Shown: piece after piece, positions 1 through 5,015 of the stretch | Numbering within the stretch: the stretch's first letter is position 1 | Layout of the letters: each line of letters opens with the position of its first letter | Program-made: the position numbers and the translations under genes | The notes under the pieces: model-generated | Databases searched by the model: none | What the model was told of the DNA's origin: nothing | What the model saw: the letters and a program-made list of their open reading frames with translations, nothing else | Assembly: GCA_946997275.1 (NCBI GenBank) | Contig: CAMPUN010000116.1 | Location: forward strand, 1-5,015 | Direction: 5' to 3' | Origin: an uncultured Porphyromonas sp. | GTDB lineage: Bacteria > Bacteroidota > Bacteroidia > Bacteroidales > Porphyromonadaceae | Length of the DNA stretch: 5,015 nt

Positions 1-1540
1 GGTCTTGGAGTCGCCCCACGGAGAGCTGATAAGCGGTCCAGATGAAGAGCAAGATCCCGACGGTGGCGAGTATCTTGGCGAGGAGTCCTATATAGGGCGA
101 TAACTGATTATAGTAGATCTCTGAACGAAAGCGCACTGCCGAGGGGCAACTCTCACCACCCTCCTTGAGCTGATACTGACGGAGCTTGACGAGAAAGTCT
201 TGCGCCTCGTCCCATTGCTGCATGATGATCAATTCGCTGAGGTAGTTAAAACCCTTACGCACGAAGGTCCACTGATCCAGAGGCATCTCTGCGGGTAGAT
301 CGGTGGAGGCTGGATGGTACCAGGCGATACGACCGTGGCTCTGTACAGGGAAGATCGAGAGCGACTCGCCTAGCCCTAAGCTCTGTATCACCTGACACTT
401 CTCATGCGCCTCAAAGAGCGCCTTGCGCCCAGGCTGGTCGGGGTGCTGTATGTAGTTATCCAGCTGAGACTCTAGACGGTAGTTGCCCTGTAAGTCAAAA
501 AACTGACGGTAGCTCACCCGCTGACCCTCGTAGCACTCGAGTAGCTTGCGGATGCTCCGATCTTTGATCCGTATCATCGGCTCGTCGACCCAACTGTCGT
601 AGTAAAAGATCCAGCCCGCCAAGACTTGCTCAGCCGAAAGTCCTCGGTAGCTACTGCGTCCATAGAGCTTCTCGGTAAACTCCTGAGCGTAGGTTCCTAG
701 CGGACAAACGCGATTATTGTATAGGATATGTAGCTCGCCCAAGCTTTTCGCCACATTGGCTGGGACCGTCTTGGGGAGAGGTGTCGCAGGTGCTTTTGCC
801 TCTGCCGAGAGGGTACCACCAGCAAGGAGTATCAGGAGCATCGCAACGGGAGAGACGAGTGCCTGCTTGAGGAGCTGTCTCACCCGATGACGACGTGCGA
901 ACATGCCCCCTACGAGGCTGATCGCTAGGAGCGCATAGCCTAGGTAAGAGATCGCTATACCCCACGGATCGTAAGCGATAGAGAGTATCGAGGAGGTCGT
1001 CTCTGGATCGTAGCCTGACTGATAGAAGCGATAGAAACGGTAACGGAAGATGCGATTCATCGAGACCGCACCACGGAGGCTCTGCGACCGCTCTTGGTCC
1101 TGAATTATGAGATTGCTCTGGTAGTCTAGCGGGAATTGGGTCCCTGTGTAGTAAGTCAGGTCAAAGCGCTCCAAGCCGACCGCAAAGGGGAGGGTCAGCG
1201 TCTCTCCCTGATCGCTCTGATAGCGATCCGTAGGACTGGCACCCTCTTGGAGCTTGATCCGTCCATGTATAGCAGTCCAGCTAGTCACGCCAGCACCTAG
1301 CAAGATGACCAGCAGTGAGACGTGGATCATCCAGATCCAGAAGCGTCTGTAGAGCTTAGCCCGTAAGATATAGAGTAGCCCAGCACAGGAGAGCAGCACC
1401 CACAAGATGGTAAAAAGCGGGGAGCCATACCAATGCTCCTGCACGAAGGGCGTACCGTAAAGCTTTTCAACCACAGTGGCTGCCGCAAGGACAGCCACCG
1501 TGATAAGTAGTAGTATGAAGGGGAGCTTGCGCCACACCAT
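1..1540 (-). CDS. ResB/CcsA-type cytochrome c biogenesis protein (probable fused CcsBA), 3' part missing
   Basis: Partial gene: 513 codons from ATG at 1538-1540 are open with no stop and continue past the left edge. I recognise a system II cytochrome c synthase, the membrane complex that delivers haem and attaches it to CXXCH sites outside the cytoplasmic membrane. Likely membrane segments are at residues 7-25, 40-58, 65-84, 194-213, 228-244 and 485-505. Basic stretches (RAKLYRR near 60-66, ARRHRVRQ near 215-222) fit cytoplasmic loops, so 85-193 and about 245-484 would face the periplasm. TM3 has a histidine (H73) followed by a glycine-rich end and then GRIKLQEG at 93-100, as in ResB. KLYG, SYRGLS and a W317...PMIRIKD stretch (about 291-327) resemble Bacteroidetes CcsBA-type proteins. 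The WWD haem-handling domain of CcsA would lie beyond the window, so the fusion is inferred. The start lies 26 nt after the copy A stop, with no Shine-Dalgarno but an A/T-rich leader, which suggests one operon with the two c-type cytochromes. Confidence 0.85.
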   Translation of the reverse strand, partial: MVWRKLPFILLLITVAVLAAATVVEKLYGTPFVQEHWYGSPLFTILWVLLSCAGLLYILRAKLYRRFWIWMIHVSLLVILLGAGVTSWTAIHGRIKLQEGASPTDRYQSDQGETLTLPFAVGLERFDLTYYTGTQFPLDYQSNLIIQDQERSQSLRGAVSMNRIFRYRFYRFYQSGYDPETTSSILSIAYDPWGIAISYLGYALLAISLVGGMFARRHRVRQLLKQALVSPVAMLLILLAGGTLSAEAKAPATPLPKTVPANVAKSLGELHILYNNRVCPLGTYAQEFTEKLYGRSSYRGLSAEQVLAGWIFYYDSWVDEPMIRIKDRSIRKLLECYEGQRVSYRQFFDLQGNYRLESQLDNYIQHPDQPGRKALFEAHEKCQVIQSLGLGESLSIFPVQSHGRIAWYHPASTDLPAEMPLDQWTFVRKGFNYLSELIIMQQWDEAQDFLVKLRQYQLKEGGESCPSAVRFRSEIYYNQLSPYIGLLAKILATVGILLFIWTAYQLSVGRLQD

Positions 1541-1566
1541 ATTTATATTGTATCTAGTGTGTGAAG

Positions 1567-3135
1567 CTATACAGCGTTGATAAACTTGACAACCGCCTCA
1601 CGATCCTTGCGATTGAGCTTGCGAAACTTCTCTACCGTAAAGCGAGCATCACTATCCTTAGCACCGTGCCACATGATCGCCTCGATGACATTGCGTGCAC
1701 GGCAGTCGTGCAGACGATCCTGGTGACCCGAAGCCTTCTGGCTCAGACCACGTCCCCAGAGCGGAGTGGTACGGCACCAACCTGTGCGGATATCGTTTTG
1801 CATGTGGAGCCGGTGCTGGATTAGGTCGGTGTAAGGCCAGATCTTTTGCTTGGGATAGCGAGGCATAGCCTTCTTGCCACCCTCGGTCAGGCCATACACA
1901 TCCACGACCACATCATCGCCCGTAGTCCAAGAGGGACGGTGGCAAGTAGCGCAACCTATCTCGGTGAAGAGCTGCTTACCACGCTGCACATCGGGTGCGT
2001 CTATATCTCTCGCAGCTGGCACCGCTAGACCACGTATCCACACCATCAGATCGTAGCAAGCCTGTGCGTCCATCTCGACGGGCAGGTCTGTAGCTGTAAA
2101 GAAGTCGTAGATATCCTGCTCCACATTGCCAGTCTTCTTGCGCTCTGGGAAGTATTTGTAGAACTGTGCCTGCACCTCGGGGTCTTTGCTAGCCGTCCGT
2201 GCGTAAGCCTCTGGTACGTAAAACTTACGAAACATCGGCGTGATGATGTTGCACACCTCCCATAGACTCACATTGGCAGAGAGCTTGGTGAAGTCACACG
2301 CGTAGTCAAAGCGCATAGGGTGCCCTGCAGCGTCTACCCCCGTGGGGGCGAAGTCGTTACCAGCCCAGATGGCGGGATTGAGCGGTGTGTGCGGAGCCTC
2401 CTTGATATACTGCTGACGTATATCCTCATCACTGATTGCATCAAGTAGACACGTGCCGTAGATGCCGATGGTAGACTCAAGCGTGACAACCGCCTGATCA
2501 AGCGGGAAGGGCTTGTCTTTCACCTCTAGCGGTGAGTAGAGAGCCTCCGCAGGTAGGTGTACCTCAGGATAAATGAGGTCGTAGGTCTCGCCATCGTCAA
2601 ACTTATTGCCCCACTCGTCCGTATAGCTACGCCAGTCGATAGTCATCTTGTCAGCATCGATCATAGGTTTGAAGGGAGGCAGTGCGACAGTCATAGGCAC
2701 TAAGCCGAGCGAGGTAGCCATATTCCCCTCTTTGTCAGTCACGATGATGAGACAACCATTGCCCATCTCCTCGCTATTGTAGCGTGTGATGCGCTTACCA
2801 TGACCATAGCCAGGGTGACAAGCCTCACACGATGTGCGATTATACAGCGGGCCCAGTCCCGTAAAAGTGAGACCAGGCACATCGCCAGCAGCGTGCGCCG
2901 TCTCAAAGCGACGCTCACCCTGCTTGAAGTTGGCATCTAGTCCAGCCAGTGCGATAGCCTCCGTGGGCTGCTCGAAGCAGGAGGCTGTGTTGTTGAAGGT
3001 AGTGCCGAGCTTACCGCCACTGTAGTACTCCTCGCTAAGCGTCTGAGGAGTGTCCGTTCCACAATCCTGCTGACAGGCTGTCAGACTGGTGAGGATGAGT
3101 GCTAGTAGAGCTAGCTGTGTAGTTAAGTGCTTCAT
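1567..3135 (-). CDS. Di-haem c-type oxidoreductase lipoprotein (DHOR/DUF1111 family), copy A
   Basis: A 522-residue paralogue of the upstream copy B. I chose ATG 3133-3135 because it begins a clean lipoprotein signal: MKHL, a hydrophobic core, and lipobox LTAC with acylated C21. The frame stays open upstream to 3198, but that adds a charged stretch ahead of the signal and is unlikely. Two haem-c sites are visible, CEACH (C103, C106, H107) and CATCH (C395, C398, H399). Family features include GLGPLYNRTSC before haem 1, DDGETYDLIYP at 180-190, RTTPLWG at 455-461, LHDCRA at 475-480 and EAIMWHG at 485-491. DHOR proteins are MauG/cytochrome c peroxidase-like di-haem enzymes. The substrate is unknown, so peroxidase or oxidase activity is only a family-level expectation. 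The location would be membrane-anchored outside the cytoplasm. Oddities are a divergent centre (about 259-312) and five cysteines absent from copy B (C128, C229, C280, C295, C360). No Shine-Dalgarno is seen before the start. Confidence 0.9.
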   Translation of the reverse strand: MKHLTTQLALLALILTSLTACQQDCGTDTPQTLSEEYYSGGKLGTTFNNTASCFEQPTEAIALAGLDANFKQGERRFETAHAAGDVPGLTFTGLGPLYNRTSCEACHPGYGHGKRITRYNSEEMGNGCLIIVTDKEGNMATSLGLVPMTVALPPFKPMIDADKMTIDWRSYTDEWGNKFDDGETYDLIYPEVHLPAEALYSPLEVKDKPFPLDQAVVTLESTIGIYGTCLLDAISDEDIRQQYIKEAPHTPLNPAIWAGNDFAPTGVDAAGHPMRFDYACDFTKLSANVSLWEVCNIITPMFRKFYVPEAYARTASKDPEVQAQFYKYFPERKKTGNVEQDIYDFFTATDLPVEMDAQACYDLMVWIRGLAVPAARDIDAPDVQRGKQLFTEIGCATCHRPSWTTGDDVVVDVYGLTEGGKKAMPRYPKQKIWPYTDLIQHRLHMQNDIRTGWCRTTPLWGRGLSQKASGHQDRLHDCRARNVIEAIMWHGAKDSDARFTVEKFRKLNRKDREAVVKFINAV

Positions 3136-3153
3136 AAGGATAAAGTGATTTTT

Positions 3154-3170
3154 GGGGAATGTGTCTCCCC
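3154..3170 (-). repeat. Short hairpin competing with the long stem
   Basis: GGGGA at 3154-3158 and TCCCC at 3166-3170 form a perfect 5-bp stem with a 7-nt loop. The bases at 3166-3170 are also part of the long inverted repeat, so the two structures exclude each other. On the minus strand the hairpin is followed by AAAAA, not by T residues, so it is not a terminator for the operon strand. Confidence 0.35.
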
Positions 3171-3240
3171 TCCCCCGACAGCTTATATCTATCATCATAA
3201 TCTATTGCTCTGGCAAATGCTTGCTCAGGGGAGGGGGAGA
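3164..3240 (-). repeat. Long G/C-tract inverted repeat, potential intercistronic RNA stem
   Basis: TCTCCCCTCCCC at 3164-3175 can pair with GGGGAGGGGGAGA at 3228-3240. By hand this gives 12 base pairs with one bulged G (3233), enclosing about 52 nt. In the minus-strand transcript it would form after the copy B stop and end 28 nt before the copy A start. There is no U-run after it, so it does not look like a classic intrinsic terminator. A role in stabilising or processing the mRNA, or in limiting expression of copy A, is inference only. Confidence 0.55.
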
Positions 3241-3293
3241 AAGTGTGTAGTCCGATGGACTGTGTATCTCTATATGGTTAGATACTCGAGAGG

Positions 3294-4892
3294 TTAGATC
3301 GACTCAATGAAGGTAACGACAGCCTTGCGCTCCTCCTTGCTGAGCTTGCGAAACTTCTCAATCGGCTGTCTCGCATCGCTGTTCTTAGCGCCGTGCCACA
3401 TGATCGCCTCGATCACGGTACGTGCACGGCAGTCGTGTAGTCGGTCGCCAGCTCCTGTAGCCTTCATGCTCAGACCACGCCCCCACAGCGGAGTGGTACG
3501 ACACCAGCCTGTGCGGATGTTGTTCTTCATCTGTAGCTGGTGCTGGATCATGTCGGTGTAAGGCCAGATCTTCTGATGTGGGTAGCGTGGCAGGAGATTG
3601 GCACGAGCCCCGACGAAGAAGTTGTTCGGATCACGGATCTTATCCTCGCCCGTAGTCCAGGTAGGACGGTGGCAGGTAATGCAGCCCATCTCCTCAAAGA
3701 GCTTCTTACCCTGTTGGAACTCTTTGCTATCCGCATCTCGTGCTGACGGGACGGCTAGTCCGCGGTGCCATACCATAAAGTCAATGTACTCCTCGTCGGT
3801 CATATCGGCTGGGAGCTCACTAGAGGTTAGGTAGTCGTAAATGTCCTTCTTGACATCCCCGCTCTTCCTCCACTCTGGATAATAGGAGTAAAACTTTGCC
3901 TGTACATCGGGGTCTTCGGAAGCTACCTTAGCATAGGTAGGGGTCATGTAGTGGTAGCGACGATCGCTACGAGTTACGTTGGTGATGTTCCAGATAGCAT
4001 TGGCTCCAGGACCATCCTGTATGCTACCGCGTGTCAAGCCATAGGTGTAGCGGGGAAGGTACTTAGTGCCGTCGCCCTGCTTCTTATTGACGTAGTACCT
4101 AACGAAGTCGCCATTCTTCCACACGGTGGGGTTGAGGTTGGCGCCATGCTTCTCCTCCGTCTGGTACTGAGCACGGAGGTCTTCGTCACTGATAGCATCG
4201 AGCAGACCCGTACCGTAGATACCGATGGTGCTCTCGAGACGAACGCGTAGATCGGAGTATGGGATGTCCTTGCCCTTGGCCTGTAGAGGTACATAGAAGG
4301 CATCCTCTGGAATGGTCACCTCTGGGTAAATGAGGTCGTAGGTCTCACCATCGTCAAATTTATTGCCCCACTCATCTGTGTAGGGGAGCCAGTCTATCTT
4401 GATCTTACGCTCATCAAGTGGTGCCTTAAAGGGAGGCGCAGCTTGCGTCTGAGGCATACCTGTGAGGGAGGATAGGTAGTTATCGTTTTGATCCGTGAGG
4501 ACGAGTAGATAGCCGTTACCTATGATGTTTGAGTTGTACTCGGTCTGTCTAGCGCCATGTCCGTATCCCGGGTGGCAAGCGATACAACTAGCACGTAGCC
4601 ACAAGGGGCCTAAGCCACGTAGCGGGAAGTTTGGATCAGTAGATGTGTCAAAGGGATTCTCGAATAGGCGCTCTCCCCTCTTAAACCTAGCGACCAAACC
4701 GGCCTCCTCAACTGCAGGGGTAAACTGCTCGTAGCAGGTGGCCGTGTTATTGAACGCGGTGCCTAGCTTTCCTCCGCTGTAATACTGCTCTTCGTATGGA
4801 TTCGTTTCGCTTGGATCTGGACAATCAGAGCTACATGCACTCAGGAGAGCCAGACAGCCTATCAGGCTACATATACTTAATACCTTGTTCAT
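3294..4892 (-). CDS. Di-haem c-type oxidoreductase lipoprotein (DHOR/DUF1111 family), copy B
   Basis: A 532-residue exported lipoprotein. MNKV, a hydrophobic core and lipobox LSAC place acylated C20 at the mature N-terminus. The start is supported by this signal and by a Shine-Dalgarno sequence. Haem-c sites are CIACH (C103, C106, H107) and CITCH (C404, C407, H408), the usual two for DHOR. Family landmarks in order are FNNTATC near 47-53, KRGERLFE at 71-78, GLGPLWLRASC before haem 1, FDDGETYDLIYP at 179-190, GIYGTGLLDAI at 224-234, RYTYGLTRG at 281-289, NAIWNITNVTRSDRR at 298-312, RTTPLWG at 465-471, LHDCRA at 485-490 and EAIMWHG at 495-501. This is the more family-like of the two copies. It is expected to act as a MauG-like di-haem oxidase or peroxidase facing the periplasm or cell surface; the substrate is not deducible. 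Two conserved cysteines outside the haem sites (C464, C488) are notable. It heads the tandem pair and probably shares a transcript with copy A and the ccs gene. Confidence 0.92.
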   Translation of the reverse strand: MNKVLSICSLIGCLALLSACSSDCPDPSETNPYEEQYYSGGKLGTAFNNTATCYEQFTPAVEEAGLVARFKRGERLFENPFDTSTDPNFPLRGLGPLWLRASCIACHPGYGHGARQTEYNSNIIGNGYLLVLTDQNDNYLSSLTGMPQTQAAPPFKAPLDERKIKIDWLPYTDEWGNKFDDGETYDLIYPEVTIPEDAFYVPLQAKGKDIPYSDLRVRLESTIGIYGTGLLDAISDEDLRAQYQTEEKHGANLNPTVWKNGDFVRYYVNKKQGDGTKYLPRYTYGLTRGSIQDGPGANAIWNITNVTRSDRRYHYMTPTYAKVASEDPDVQAKFYSYYPEWRKSGDVKKDIYDYLTSSELPADMTDEEYIDFMVWHRGLAVPSARDADSKEFQQGKKLFEEMGCITCHRPTWTTGEDKIRDPNNFFVGARANLLPRYPHQKIWPYTDMIQHQLQMKNNIRTGWCRTTPLWGRGLSMKATGAGDRLHDCRARTVIEAIMWHGAKNSDARQPIEKFRKLSKEERKAVVTFIESI

Positions 4893-4897
4893 AACAA

Positions 4898-4906
4898 CTT
4901 CCTCTT
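4898..4906 (-). promoter_or_regulatory. Shine-Dalgarno of DHOR copy B
   Basis: The minus strand reads AAGAGGAAG ending 5 nt before the ATG at 4890-4892. This purine-rich site supports the chosen start. It contrasts with copy A and the ccs gene, whose starts have no such site, so copy B may be translated more efficiently. Confidence 0.6.
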
Positions 4907-4918
4907 AAATACTATCAT

Positions 4919-4960
4919 ACATCTGCAGGCTTCCACTCTAGGGATTAAGCCTGCAGATGT
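4919..4960 (-). repeat. Perfect 14-bp inverted repeat (hairpin) ahead of DHOR copy B
   Basis: ACATCTGCAGGCTT at 4919-4932 is the exact reverse complement of AAGCCTGCAGATGT at 4947-4960, with a 14-nt loop between. It fills half of the 87-nt gap between the upstream gene's stop and copy B, and ends 12 nt before the Shine-Dalgarno. Neither strand shows a T-run after the stem. It may be an atypical terminator or attenuator, or an mRNA-stabilising or processing structure; a dyad binding site for a regulator is also possible. Confidence 0.7.
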
Positions 4961-4979
4961 TATGACGGTTGGTTATTGA

Positions 4980-5015
4980 TTACTTCTGTACAGCCTCAAT
5001 AGCTGCATCGATCTT
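4980..5015 (-). CDS. 3' end of an unidentified upstream gene
   Basis: The frame that stops at TAA (4980-4982) reads back as KIDAAIEAVQK to the right edge. This amphipathic, Ala-rich ending would suit the last helix of an all-helical protein. DHOR genes in other bacteria often follow imelysin/IrpA-type lipoprotein genes, which are all-helical, so that is my leading guess. Eleven residues cannot prove it, and they cannot exclude some other protein. That it is a gene end is supported by the matching strand, the sensible 87-nt spacing to copy B and the hairpin just after the stop. Confidence 0.5.
   Translation of the reverse strand, partial: KIDAAIEAVQK

Larger units (their letters stand above)
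3136..3293. other. 158-nt intercistronic region between the two DHOR genes
   Basis: No gene is supported here; the in-frame extension of copy A to 3198 looks like chance. The region holds a long C-tract/G-tract inverted repeat (3164-3175 with 3228-3240), a smaller competing hairpin (3154-3170), a 5-bp hairpin (3249-3261), and two short direct repeats with 16-nt spacing. I looked on the minus strand for the Bacteroidetes promoter pattern (TAnnTTTG with an upstream TTG). I found only an isolated TTTG, so I call no promoter. A U-tract terminator is also absent on the minus strand. Confidence 0.6.

Noticed and set aside
714..965. An 83-codon minus-strand open frame inside the ccs gene.
   Set aside because: It lies in another frame of a long, well-supported coding region and its product has no recognisable features.
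1561..2056. Several plus-strand open frames of 60-87 codons opposite DHOR copy A.
   Set aside because: They are antisense shadows of the conserved coding sequence, without ribosome sites or plausible protein composition. The similar plus-strand frames opposite copy B at 3307-4734 are rejected for the same reason.
3136..3198. An in-frame N-terminal extension of DHOR copy A starting at ATG 3198.
   Set aside because: It would put 21 polar or charged residues before an intact lipoprotein signal, and it overlaps the structured C-tract. The internal ATG at 3135 gives the proper signal peptide.
3154..3240. A G-quadruplex formed by the G-tracts in the spacer.
   Set aside because: Neither strand has four G-tracts close together: the minus strand has two adjacent runs and the plus strand three scattered ones.
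3249..3261. A small hairpin, AGTCC-GAT-GGACT, after the copy B stop codon, considered as a terminator.
   Set aside because: The stem is only 5 bp and no T-run follows on the minus strand, so termination is not supported.
4893..4979. A promoter driving DHOR copy B from the spacer.
   Set aside because: I found no match to the Bacteroidetes TAnnTTTG element with an upstream TTG, and most of the spacer is taken by the inverted repeat.

Overview
The window reads as part of one minus-strand gene cluster from a Bacteroidota bacterium. A Porphyromonas-like anaerobe with roughly half G+C is my best guess. This rests on two lipoprotein-type c-cytochromes of the Bacteroidetes DHOR kind, a long Bacteroidetes-style ResB/CcsA-type cytochrome c synthase, and start codons that often lack a Shine-Dalgarno sequence. 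The taxonomic call is inference; no rRNA or marker gene is present.

In the direction of transcription (right to left) there are four genes. (1) At 4980-5015 lie the last 11 codons of a gene that continues off the right edge; its identity is not provable here. (2) At 3294-4892 is a 532-residue di-haem oxidoreductase lipoprotein of the DHOR/DUF1111 type ('copy B'). (3) At 1567-3135 is a second, paralogous 522-residue di-haem lipoprotein ('copy A'). (4) At 1-1540 are the first 513 codons of a membrane-bound cytochrome c biogenesis protein (ResB-like, probably a fused CcsBA) that runs off the left edge. The gaps are 87, 158 and 26 nt. All genes point the same way and I see no convincing terminator, so co-transcription is likely.

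The functional logic is coherent. Two exported proteins carry two CXXCH haem sites each, and next to them is the machinery that attaches haem to such sites. DHOR genes in other bacteria are often found beside imelysin/IrpA-type iron-regulated lipoproteins, and the gene at the right edge could be one. If so, the cluster would resemble an iron or haem acquisition module in which a di-haem c-type enzyme takes the place that the DyP peroxidase EfeB has in EfeUOB. That is a hypothesis.

The most interesting details are four. The two copies differ asymmetrically: copy A has a rewritten central block and five extra cysteines. Both copies share an unusual cysteine pair in the C-terminal catalytic half. 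A perfect 14-bp inverted repeat lies just ahead of copy B. A long purine/pyrimidine stem that can refold lies between the two copies. No tRNA, rRNA, CRISPR, transposase or plus-strand gene is supported. No gene-free stretch exceeds 160 nt.
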